Assembly (NCBI GenBank): GCA_934045075.1
Contig: OW203734.1
Location: forward strand, 17,961,680 to 18,025,679
Length of the DNA stretch: 64,000 nt
From: Yponomeuta sedellus
Taxonomy: Eukaryota > Arthropoda > Insecta > Lepidoptera > Yponomeutidae
Reading direction: 5' to 3'
The position numbers were made by a program, and so were the translations under genes. Each line of letters starts with the position of its first letter. Position 1 is the first letter of the stretch. Below, piece after piece: positions 1-9,770 of this stretch. Below the pieces are notes generated by a model that saw only the letters and a program-made list of their open reading frames with translations, had not been told where the DNA came from and searched no databases.

Positions 1-376
1 ATCAGGAATGGATTTGGTCATTCTATACATGTATAAATAAAATTATTAGCCCACTTTTCATATCTACCTAAACGGTGCATGAACTAGTTGCCTACAGTGG
101 AGAAATACTTGTTTCAGGGAGCACACCAAGTCTGCAGTTGTGATCATTTTGACAAGATGAACAATAGCTTACAAGTACCTACCTCAAATGATACTCACTG
201 ATGCAATTGTGGACGCTATAAACGGAACGCCTGCCATGTCTTACCAAACGCAGTCAGCCTTACTTTTGTGTCTATGCTTATTAACGCTCTGATTGTTACC
301 TCCTTCTTTTCATTATAATAAAATAAAACCAAGTCTCAAGCTTATTTATTATCTTTAAATGTCTTTAATTTCATCA
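1..376 (+). repeat. Region holding the end of a copia 5' LTR
   Basis: No coding sequence is seen. The stretch ends in CA directly before a copia-type primer-binding site at 377, so its 3' part should be the 5' LTR of the broken copia element that follows. The start of the LTR cannot be fixed because no 3' LTR is left in the window for comparison. Confidence 0.4.
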
Positions 377-387
377 GGTTATGGGCC
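377..387 (+). other. Copia-type primer-binding site
   Basis: GGTTATGGGCC follows the CA dinucleotide that would end the 5' LTR. From memory it matches the primer site of Drosophila copia, which pairs with an internal part of initiator tRNA-Met rather than its 3' end. It lies 136 bp before the gag start at 523, the expected order for a copia leader. Confidence 0.6.
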
Positions 388-522
388 GCCCCATTTCTGC
401 AAAAAGTTATTTTTCTGAAATAAAGTGTAGGATCAACAAAAAAGTGCAAACAAAGAAACATAACTCAAGAATACGCGGTGCGTCTAGTCACTTTGGTTTC
501 AGCCTGTTGTTTTCAGCAAAAA

Positions 523-2010
523 ATGGCAAATAATAGGCACAGTATGATGGCAATAGAAAAACTAAGTGGTCGAGACAACTGGTCTTTATGGAGTTTTGCT
601 GTAAAGGCGTATCTAGACCATGAGGAAGTATGAGAATGTGTAGAGGGTACCGACAAAGATGAAAAAAAGAACAAAAAGGCAAGATCAAAGTTAATTCTAC
701 TCGTTGATCCTATGTTGTATGTACACATTCAAGACGCTGAGACCACCAAGCAGGTATGGCACAACTTAGCAAAAGCTTTTGAAGACTGGGTTGTCTAGAA
801 AAGTAGGTTTATTACGAGACCTTATAAATACAAACTTGAAAACATGTTCAAACGTTGAAGATTATGTCAACAAAGTAATTACATCAGCTCATAAATTAAG
901 AAATATAGGATTTAAAGTCGATGACGAATGGTTGGGCACATTGATGCTAGCAGGGTTACCGGAGCAATATAAACCTATGATCATGGCTATTGAGATTTCA
1001 GATATAAAAATAAGTGCAGACCTAATTAAAACAAAACTTCTACAAGAAGTAAAATTAACAGACACTTCAGCATTTTACACAAACTCTAAAAAGCACCAAC
1101 CGAAAAGTGACCAACAACATTCAACCCCTAAGGGCCCCAGATGCTATAACTGTAACAAATATGGGCACCTTTAAGGTAAGAATTGCTGGTTTAAGGAGAA
1201 ATCCCGAGATGAAAGTAAAAATAACTTTATAGTAGCATTTTCAGCATCAACTGTAAATTACACAACAAGCTGGTACATAGATTCAGGAGCATCTATGCAT
1301 GTGACAATGCACCGAGACTGGCTCACCAATGAAAATACTTGTACAGTCAATCAGAGTCGCTGACAACAAATCTTTGCCGGTTCAGAGTTGTGGAAATGTA
1401 ACCATAACAACGTCAGAAAACAATAAAAATGAAAGTTTAAAGGTAAAAAATGTTTTGTATGTACCAGGACTAAGAACTAACTTGCTTTCTGTAAGTCAAA
1501 TCATAAGCAGTGTTTGCAAAATACAGTTTGATAAAAATGGCTGCAGTATTCTACAATAAAAATGGCTTGAAAGTGGAACATGCTAATCTTATCAATGGTG
1601 CATACAGACTGAGCATCACCAGTGATAATGTGCAAGCAATGTCAACAACAGAGTCAGATTCCTACTTATGGCACCAGCGAATGGGCCATCTTAACCTTAC
1701 CGATGTAAACAAGTTGACAAAATGTACAACTGGTGTGAAGTTTTCCACACAGAAAGAAAATAGTGTTTGTGTCACGTGCCTTGAAGGCAAAATCATTTCC
1801 TAGCTGTGGTTCTAGAGCAATCTTCTAGAACTGGTGCATAGTGACGTCTGTGGGCCCATGCAAACCGCATCAACAGGTGGAGCCAGGTACTTGTCACTTT
1901 TATTGACGATTACTCAAGAAAAGTATATGTATATTTTATGAAAAACACAGCATAGGTAATAATAGTTAAGTTTGTTGAAATTAAATAAAAAATTAGTAAA
2001 CATTATGAAA
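523..2010 (+). pseudogene. Ty1/copia gag-pol remnant
   Basis: Broken copia polyprotein in at least three frames. Order: Gag N-terminus (LSGRDNWSLWSFAVKAYL), Gag body from 779, a CCHC zinc knuckle (CYNCNKYGHL, then a stop, then GKNCW) near 1141-1185, the protease active site WYIDSGAS near 1271, the GAG-pre-integrase block (LWHQRMGHLN) near 1668, and the first residues of the integrase core (HSDVCGPMQ) near 1838. Damage: a TGA replacing a Trp codon near 637, frameshifts near 785, 1330 and 1552, and a TAA inside the zinc knuckle. Everything after the start of integrase (catalytic core, RT, RNase H, 3' LTR) is missing. A SINE body follows at 2017. The element is dead; the family assignment is firm. 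Confidence 0.85.
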
Positions 2011-2016
2011 CTTTTG

Positions 2017-2277
2017 TAGTTTGTCTCGGGTCTTGGATGTTATCCATAGATTGATTGTATTAAATCTATCGTCTTAATGATTCGCGATACTCATACATAT
2101 ACCTATATTAAATGGGTCAAATCGCGATTATTTATTAGGTAATTACGTTTTACCTAATAATCGCGATTTGACCTGTTTAATATAAATAACTAAATCTATC
2201 GTCTGTTTAGCACCTATAACACGAGTCATTTAGTTGTACTTAGTATAGGGCTAACTGTGTAATATGTCCATGAATTT
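2017..2277 (+). repeat. SINE family C, 3' body without head
   Basis: Matches the 3' body of the complete family-C copies at 32331 and 53219 (TTTGTCTCGGGTCTTGGATG, then TAGCACCTATAACAC, then AATATGTCCATGAAT). The tRNA-like head is absent, so this is a 5'-truncated copy lying against the copia remnant. A hairpin unit is inserted in it. Confidence 0.65.
2061..2204. mobile_element. Small hairpin insertion with 14-bp direct repeats
   Basis: A 130-bp insertion splits the SINE body. The 14-mer TAAATCTATCGTCT occurs at 2061-2074 and 2191-2204, once on each side, while uninterrupted family-C copies have it once. Inside is a stem: left arm 2115-2142 and right arm 2150-2173 are complementary apart from a 4-nt bulge (core GGTCAAATCGCGATTATT). 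Such a long target duplication is more like LINE-driven insertion than a cut-and-paste MITE. Confidence 0.6.
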
Positions 2278-2384
2278 AAAAAAAATCTATCTAGAGGCTA
2301 AAAATTCCACCCATGCCGGGATTCGAACCCGTGACCTCTAGCTGCCCGTGCCAGCGCTCTTTCCAACTGAGCTAGGCGGGTGTG
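2278..2384 (-). repeat. Family-A repeat, tRNA-like module
   Basis: On the minus strand it reads as a tRNA-like sequence with B-box GGTTCGAATCCC, followed by the family-A trailer (TTTTTAGCCTCT, then a diverged TAGGTTTTT). It differs from other copies at several positions. It is not a tRNA gene; see the family-A copies at 39117, 40804 and 47983. Confidence 0.65.
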
Positions 2385-2491
2385 ATCGCGCTAGAGCACC
2401 AACAATCTAGTGATAAAATCTCGAAATAGAATAGTTTGTTTAATATAATAAATAACACATGCACCATTACAAAAAGGTAGATGAAGTTATT

Positions 2492-2658
2492 CTATTTTAA
2501 ATCAAACTTCTTCGGGGTCGATGATGATGGCCGTTTCCATTGCAAAGATTGCTGTTTTATTTTGTCTCTGGATCAAAATGATGGACCCATGTTTCGTCCA
2601 TTGTTACTAAACGAGACAAAATGTTTTCATAATCTTCTTGAAGCTTGTCCAACAATGA
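2492..2658 (-). pseudogene. mariner-type transposase fragment
   Basis: The minus strand reads LLDKLQEDYENILSRLVTMD, then ETWVHHFDPETK. A one-base shift follows, and then QQSLQWKRPSSSTPKKF. The TxDETW-HH-PE-K signature around the second catalytic Asp, followed by QW and PKK, is typical of Tc1/mariner transposases of the mariner family. Only about 55 codons remain and both ends are lost. The shift lies in an A-rich run (AAAATAAAA). It sits between two family-A modules in the same orientation. Confidence 0.75.
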
Positions 2659-2762
2659 CACATCATTAATAATAAAAACAAAACTACAAAATAAGATTTA
2701 TTTGGCAATTACAACATAATACAAAAATGAAGAGACATTTTCTCCGCACTTAAAAACAAAAT

Positions 2763-2873
2763 TTTTAAAAAACCTATTTAGAGGCTAAAAATTCCACCCA
2801 TGCCGGGATTCGAACCCGCGACCTCTGGCTATCCGTGCCAGCGCTCTATCCAACTGAGCTAATGGGCGACTCA
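2763..2873 (-). repeat. Family-A repeat, tRNA-like module
   Basis: The minus strand carries the tRNA-like unit (GTCGCCCATTAGCTCAGTTG at the 5' end, GGTTCGAATCCCGGC B-box) and the trailer that ends CTAAATAGGTTTTT. It is close to the family consensus. The anticodon-loop equivalent is ACGGATA, without the universal U33, which argues against a functional tRNA. Confidence 0.75.
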
Positions 2874-3814
2874 CCAAAACAAAATTTTTATTTTGTAATA
2901 AAGGTACCAGAGAATTAATAAACTGGCCTACTAATGACAATACGATCACCTGGAAGAAGAAGCAGCGAGCGAGCGGCGCAGGCCGTCTGAAACCCGCAAC
3001 CCGTCTGATAACCACCGGTAACCACAGTACGAAGTAAATAGTTTAGTTCAAGTTCGTTTATTGCTTCAAGTGGTACAGAATAGTTCTTAACATAATAGGT
3101 ATAATAGTGCGCAACATGAGCCCTGTAAGGGCACTGCATTTTTATACATAAGTAGCTTACGTATAGGAAAAATAAGTACTTATTTTTATGCAAAAAGTAA
3201 TATTGCACACGAAACATTTAACCCCATCCAGACTCACGGCAAGAAGACTCGGCGAGAAGTTTGGCCGGGACTTCTCGCGAGAACTTGCAATTTATCCACA
3301 CTCGCATTTTTTCTCACTCGTGATGTTTCCCATCCGGTTTGGACGACTTTACTATTCAACTGCAGCAGGTTTGACTCTGTCTGTGTGGACTTGCGTATTA
3401 TAACGTTGTGAACTTCGTAACTCAGAATAATATTTAAAAAAAAGCCTGTTCTGTTAGAAATTGTGGGTAACGTTTGGTTTATCTTTGTAGTCCCGATGTT
3501 TAGCATCCCACAAAATAGGCTCGGATTGAAAGTATTGGATAAATTTCAACTTAAGTTCGTTATTCCATATTTTGAAAAGAAAACATTTTTTTAAAAACAA
3601 TACGATATATGGACTATGGACGTCTACTCTCCGCAGCTCACTAATCGGCACTGAGCTGAGACAAAACGTGAGTTTGGTGATAGTCTTCTCTTTTCTCGCC
3701 CGATATATCCTTTGAAGCGGCCAAAAATACCGACAAACAACCATCGGAGAATAGGCGACCGCGAGAACGAGACAGCGAGAAACTCCTCATACTCACGCTT
3801 CTCGGCGTGAGTCT
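2874..3814. other. No gene recognised
   Basis: No convincing coding sequence. The short open frames here lack domains. The part from 3240 to 3300 and around 3760 is relatively rich in CGAGAA motifs. Confidence 0.5.
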
Positions 3815-4356
3815 GTAAGGTGTATACACGTAGAACGCTGGCTACCAGCGCCGATCTGCCAGCGCTTATCGGAGCCGGTCGGCTCAGGCAACAGCTACAC
3901 AAAGAAAGCAGGCAGAAGCCGACTGGCAGTCTCTCTGAGTAGCACGCAAAATGTCGACATCGTCTGGCCAAGATTTTTTTCTGTTAGAAAATGTGTTTTG
4001 CAAAATTCGAAAACAAAGTATTATTATAGGTACGTCCCATGAATAAAAAAGAAGAATTTTCGGGGAACATCATCATCATTTACTTCAAGACTTGAAAGTG
4101 GATTTACTGAACACTAATGTCAAAATCATTTTTATTAACGCCAAATAAGTGTCGTTGACTTGCAAACTGCATGCAATGCAAACTGCAAGCAATTCACAGC
4201 AAATTGCGGCTTATCGGAGCAGATCGGAACTTGTCGGCGCAGGTCGGAACTTGTCTTGTATAGTGACTGCCTGCGCCGACTACACGCGCGGACCTGTTCC
4301 GATAAGCGTTGATAGATCAGCGCCGGTTACCAGCGTTCTACGTGTATACGCCTTTA
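3815..4356. mobile_element. MITE-like element with long terminal inverted repeats
   Basis: The sequence from about 3815 to 3877 reappears as reverse complement at 4298-4354: GTATACACGTAGAACGCTGG at the left, and its complement with few changes at the right. The arms are about 55 bp and the whole element about 540 bp, with no coding capacity. Exact ends and target duplication are not clear. A related GC-rich motif (TCGGCGCAGGTCGGAAC) lies in the interior. Confidence 0.6.
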
Positions 4357-5899
4357 GGGCGCTAACTAGCGCCACCAATGGAAAAAAATTGAGATATCTT
4401 AACAACTGTGGAAACTATTTTTAGAACCTATAAGTCTAGAACCTATGATCAATACTCGTAGATTAGAACTTTAATCGATTTTCGCCAAAAACGGCTGTTT
4501 TTGGCGGAAAGTGACTATAATCCTTGGTTGTTGATTCTAGGTTCTAGACAGTTGGCTCTAAAAATATATTACCGTTTCGATTGCGCGGCCATGTTCTGTT
4601 TTCAAAAAATGCTTATGTCAGGATTTTGTCCAAATTTATCAAAACTGAATGGTGAAAACCAAAAATTTGTCAAAGCAGTAATAAAGAAGTTATTGAGGTT
4701 TGAAGATGGCTGCGCGAACGAAACGCGGAAAACTGCGCGGCCATGCATGTCAGATCTCGACATCTATAGGGTCTACAGGCCTGGTTTTTTGTCAATGCAT
4801 GTTTTAATTTGTCAACAAATGTCGAAGAAAGAAAATTCATTCTATCACCATTACTTGAAAAGATATCGACGCCTGAACGCCATAGCCGCGCAACCTCCGG
4901 TTCCGATTTCTTTAGATTGTTTTTTTCGTAATCAGGCTTATCTAAGTTAGTCAGAACCGATGTTCAGAGCTTAGTCTTAATTTGTCAAAGCCGATGAGGT
5001 CCGAATTTACACTCGTTTTCTCATCAGACGAACAAAATTACTGAAAAACCTAAGGACGCTGGCTGCGCAATCGAATCGCTTTTTCATACGCCGATATCTA
5101 GTAAACAAAACAAGTCTGGGATATGATTTGCCGGGCCGTATTGGCTACAATACGGCCCGAAGGCGGCGGCTTACATTTTACATTGTACATTGACATTCAG
5201 CAAACAGAATGTAAATTCTTTACGTTGAAATAAAATGATTTGAATTGAATTGAATTTATGTACCAAATTCTTTGACATTTTAGGCTCCTTCGATTAACAT
5301 AATATCGTTTCACCACAAAAACCTATCGTAACGAGAGTTATTTAAAAAAATATAACCTCTCACACAGTGTTTGGATAGGATGACCATAATATCAGGTTTC
5401 ACGTAACCGCTCATTGGCTAATATAAGTTTTTTTAAGGGGGGCTTTTCTGTTGTCTGCGCTGATAATTTAAATCAGCAGTCAAGCTTAACCTACTTAGAC
5501 TAGGTTTTTTAAAGCCTCAGAATACAGAGGTTTGAGTGTAGAACTTCTACAGTTAGCAACTTTAGTTGGTCCCTGTTTTTTTGTCTTAACAATAAAGGGG
5601 TCATAGATGTTGAATGCCAATAATTTGGCAATCTGTCGTTTCGAAGAAAGAGGCACATGCATTGTGCACATGCACATGTCCCTAGTCAATATAAAGTTTC
5701 GAATAAACTTATTCTTATCAAAATATAATACTTTGTCTCGATGGCCAAAGATCATAGCCAATTTAACTTATCTAACCGGGCATTTTGTGACTCTGACAGA
5801 GTTTTTAAATAAGGGAAAGCACAAATTACAATTTTTCTTATGCTAGTTGCAAATCAGTTACTTACACTAGCATCCGCTAGTGGCGCTAGTTAGCACCCT
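4356..5899. mobile_element. Possible 1.5-kb element with 20-bp terminal inverted repeats
   Basis: AGGGCGCTAACTAGCGCCAC at 4356-4375 is matched in reverse complement by 5880-5899 with one mismatch. The interior has a 149-codon open frame at 4501-4950 without recognisable domains, probably chance, and a LINE 3' tail near 5200. I see no matching target duplication at the two ends, so the pair could also be two independent copies of a shared motif. Confidence 0.35.
5130..5262 (+). repeat. LINE or SINE 3' end with TTGAA tail
   Basis: A 3' UTR-like stretch containing a short palindrome (CCGTATTGGCTACAATACGG) runs into AATAAAATGA and a microsatellite of TTGAA units. This layout is typical of the 3' end of insect non-LTR retrotransposons. 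No coding part is attached. Confidence 0.35.
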
Positions 5900-5931
5900 G
5901 AAGCACACAGTTAAACAGTTTATTGTTTCTT

Positions 5932-8378
5932 TTATTGGTTATGCAATACCCGTAATTTAGGGTGCTGTTTTGTGTTTATTTTGGTGGTACGGAAACTCTG
6001 GTTCTTCAGTTTGCAAAAAAAGAAAATTTTTGTCGTCAAAGTTTTGTCGAGAATGAATCGTTTGTGCTCTGCACATTCATTGTTGAACCATTTTTGGAAT
6101 TGAGAATCGCACTCCATTTCGGTGGTTATTAAATTAAACAGTTTTTTTTTTTAAGTTTCTTTCATGTGCCAGTCTGTCAATGTTTGATTCAAAAATACTT
6201 AATACTTTGTCCAAAGTGTCATACAATATATTTGACGGAGTTTTTAATCCTCTAACATCAAAATTTGAGGTAGTCTGAACGTAAGTTCGGTGCAAAATAT
6301 GTAATTCGCTACTGTCCGTGTCATCTTTTTCTTTCAGTAAAAAAAGTTTGCAAGTTTAACAATCGAACCTTTTTTATGCATAAGTGAGCAAAATATCCGG
6401 CAAAATATTTTACAGAACATTGTTCCAGAGACGGACCTGAAGAAGAGACAGGATTAGGGATAAATGTGGTGCCACTTGAAGAACCTTCGGACTGTTCTAA
6501 GGTTAAAATAGGTTTTTCAACGTGTGACCCTTTTTGTTCTTCAAGCTTTTCAGACTGACCTGACAGAATGTCAGTAATTTTGGCCTCAGATGCTAGACAA
6601 ACTGAAAAACCTTTTATAGGTTCTGTTTTCCGGGTAAGGTTTACAGCTGATGTGCTGGGTAGACCAGGGACTGTTGAAGAAGACTCTACATTGTTGTGTT
6701 CAATCAAAATATCATCAGTTTCGCAGTTTTTGCATTTAGAAAACGTCAGAAAGGCGTGAATAAGATGAGTTTTAAAAAAATGCCCTTAAAGTTCTCGCGG
6801 TAGGGTTCCTATTGTACCCTCCTTTTTCCTGTAAATAGAATGAATAAAAAATAGAAAAAAGATTTTCGAGGCAATCTTGGTTCAGACGGTTAGTAAGAAG
6901 AAAATTAATGCCTCCAGTACTTTCTTCTTCGAAAAACATTAATACTGCTCTTATACTTTGCCTCAATCCCTCAAAACAGTGTAGAGTATTCATTGTCTTT
7001 TCAGTTTTAGTTCGTTTTTGTACAACCTTTTTCAAATTAGCAAACACTTCCTCCCCCTTTAATAGGGCTTCCCGTACTAAAGTGTTTTGTTTACTCAGCC
7101 CACAGTTGAATGGATTTTTTGACGAATTCGTGCGACTGTTTAAAGCATCAAAGACATTATTCACTGTTTTTACGAAATCGGCTGTCGCTACTGCATCTTT
7201 GTGTTTAAGTTCGCCAGTTTTGTAACCAGTTTTAATCGCCGATGCAACTGAATGGCTAAAGATTTGGACAGCCAATTTCACATTCATCTTTTGGAAGGCA
7301 TTTGGAGTCATATGGGTGTCTGTTAATTTTGGAACAGACCTGCTTTTATGACCTTGCGTATCAATGTCATACAGCTCTCGTATAACATTGAACGAAATGT
7401 TGTGACCGTTAAGGTCAAAGTCACTGTTTAGCATGTTATTTCTTATATTTTTTTATGCAGTGAGGCAGGTCAAACAGAGAAAAAAGCTTTTTTCCACTGC
7501 AAAAAAAGAAAGGGCTTTCTTTTGTCACACCTAGTGTACTCATTGCCTTCCTATTTGGTGCACTTTGGTCACAAACAGTCACTTTCGGTAGAAGTCCAGC
7601 ATCAAACAACATATTTGTAATTGTTTGTATCAAAGCTGCGAGCTTTGTACCCGATACGGTATTCCTGCTTAAAAAATAACAAATTGGAATTTTCCAATTT
7701 CTGTAAATTCCTCTGGCCATGAAGACTAAAGCATATTTTGCAGGAGCTGGATGTCTTTCGTCAGCACCAAAGTCTTCAAAGCCCTCTTCAAATCATGTCT
7801 AATTTGGGGCTGTACTGCACATTGGTCATTATTGTCATTTCGTCAAAACAAACGCATGTTGCTTTTTCGATAATGTCGCTGTCAGAAAACTTTGTCATTA
7901 ACTCTTTTTTAACGTTTTCGAGACTACCAGTTCGAAGCTGCCTAACTTTCCCAGCCAGCCTTGGAGGGTAGATGGTGCAGGTAAAACAATACCTTTTCCC
8001 CGTAGGTGTTTATATCCTGCAGGAGATTTGTAATAGAGAGACATTGCAAATTGTCTCTCTTTGACATTCCAAACATGTCGCTTCTTTAATTGCATACGGC
8101 AAAATAATTCTGATGCTTCAGACGGGTATTGGGTTGGTGCTTTAGAACGATTAGGTACTGTTGTTTTTTTTAATTTGTATAATAAATTACCTCGCCTCTT
8201 AAGCTCGTGCTTAAGTTTTTTTTTACGTGGCGTATCAGTTACTTGCGTAGTGGGAATATGAACTGATGTTCCATGCTCCTCAGGAAGGTCTTCATATTCT
8301 TTACCTACGTCCTCCAATTTTCTCTTCCGTGCATATGTACGCGTGGGGGTTTGTACATGCAATGTTGTAGGGGACCTA
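5932..8378 (-). pseudogene. P-element/THAP9-type transposase body
   Basis: Minus strand. After a splice-acceptor-like TTTTTTTCTAG the reading runs right to left. It has a basic linker, an HTH-like block (LYYKSPAGYKHL, near 8010-8060), the first catalytic Asp in CFDEMTI (7842-7844), the second in VTVCDQ (7568-7570), LRQSIRAVL, the third site NQDCLENLFS (near 6870) followed by KGGYNRNPTART, and C-terminal blocks CSVKYFAGYFA and FNNECAEHKRFI, with a stop at 5932. Order and spacing fit the P-element family that includes vertebrate THAP9. Single-base shifts occur near 7915, 7797, 7446, 6777, 6367 and about 6150, most of them in homopolymers, and there is a TAA near 6357. NLFS and KGGYN are separated by eight extra codons, perhaps an intron remnant. 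It is inactive as read. The DNA-binding exons lie at 18200 and 19018, beyond the gypsy insertion. Confidence 0.85.
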
Positions 8379-8416
8379 GAAAAAAAAGTTAATGTACCCA
8401 TAAGAGTATTCTAAAG

Positions 8417-8662
8417 TGTTAACAATCGCATTTTTATGTAAAGTCCAATACTTTGTTTATGTTAAACATTTAAATCTGAAGGAATAAATATGTCAGCATA
8501 CAACTCTGTGTTCAAAAATAAAAAAGGGAATATGTAAGTTACTCTGTGAAAAAATGTCATGTGTGGTTTTGGCGTTGTGGAAGGAGGTTTAAATTGTATC
8601 TGAAAAAGCAATAAATAGTGACTACGAACGGCTCTTGTTTGATTTGAGGAAGGATTTTAACA
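8417..8662 (+). repeat. Gypsy 5' LTR
   Basis: 246 bp, TG...CA ends. Identical to 15982-16227. AATAAATA and similar A/T stretches may serve as polyadenylation signals; I cannot fix the U3/R/U5 borders. Confidence 0.92.
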
Positions 8663-9770
8663 ATTCAGAGGTGGTATTATCTACGCAGCCTTAGGTATGT
8701 ATCTGTAGGTATCAGAAAGTCCAAGCGCTACGTTTTACCTACCGGACAAAGCTGTTTTACGTTTGTAAAAGTACAAACACAGTAATAGCTTCTACATACT
8801 GATAAAGAACATACAAGCTGGTCTCAGGTAACTATAAAAGTGTTCAACACTTAGGATCTAGACCAAAACTATCCATGGGTATTACTTGCCTACTCATGTA
8901 CTTAAACAGTGAGTGTAATGTGTGATGTTTGGTTCGCATAGGTTTCTTTTTTTTAAGGACATAATATTATGTCCGTCGTGCATGTGTGTCTTGACGAGTT
9001 AGGTATGTTCACTTACTGCTCAGCGCTATTGTGGTGATAATATCTAAGAAATAGAAATATTTTGTGGTCATTACAAAATAAAGTTCCATTTTGGTTACAA
9101 AACATAGACAGCAGTACTCCACCTGTTTTGCTCTTCCTGGCACTGTATATTACTAAGAGTAAGCCTGTGTTATATTGTTTCTGTTTGGGTTCTCAACTTT
9201 CTAGAACTAACAATTGAAAGAACTTATTAGTACCCTTTACTGACAACCTACTTTTTGTGTTCTATTACTTAATTATAATTATAACATAGCCTAAAGGTAC
9301 ACTTGCTTAAAAAAAAAAGGTGGTATTTATAGTACCTGAGTTTGAATCTTCTATTTCTGACTTACCATGGGTACCACTTACTTCACTTTATTTCACACAT
9401 AAAAGGCATACAGAAAACACAAATTAATGAATACAAACAAGTTAAGGAGATACCCCAACATGGTATAACTTCTGCTACTATTACTAACTGCATCCGCATT
9501 ATATTTATACCTAATTTCACTGCGAATTACTTTATATAACCAAGTGCACTATTTAAATACTTACTGGGTGATCTAGGGGAATGGATGATTCCATACAATT
9601 ACAAGATTCTAGTAGAATCATTTTGAAATAACATTTCTCACGATTTACCAAATTTTGGTGTCTAATGTATCTAATACTAAGTACTAATGTATGTTTTTTT
9701 ATTTTATCCCCATATCCTATCATGCCATGCTATTCATTACATTTTTTTAAAAAAAAGTAAGGCTTTCAAT
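8663..9770 (+). other. Gypsy leader between 5' LTR and gag
   Basis: An unusually long leader of 1.1 kb with only short open frames. The first bases after the LTR (ATTCAGAGGTGGTATTATC) hold a TGG but no tRNA complement I recognise, so the primer is unknown. Confidence 0.6.

Noticed and set aside
2797..2868. True tRNA genes (here and in other family A, B, C and D heads)
   Set aside because: Many dispersed copies with attached SINE bodies, mismatched acceptor stems, and in family A no U33 in the anticodon loop.
4501..4950. 149-codon open frame as a host gene
   Set aside because: No domain, lies between inverted repeats, and composition does not differ from the surroundings.
5880..5899. Terminal inverted repeat of the P-type element
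   Set aside because: Orientation is that of the right end of an element lying to the left (4356-5899), not the left end of the P-type locus.
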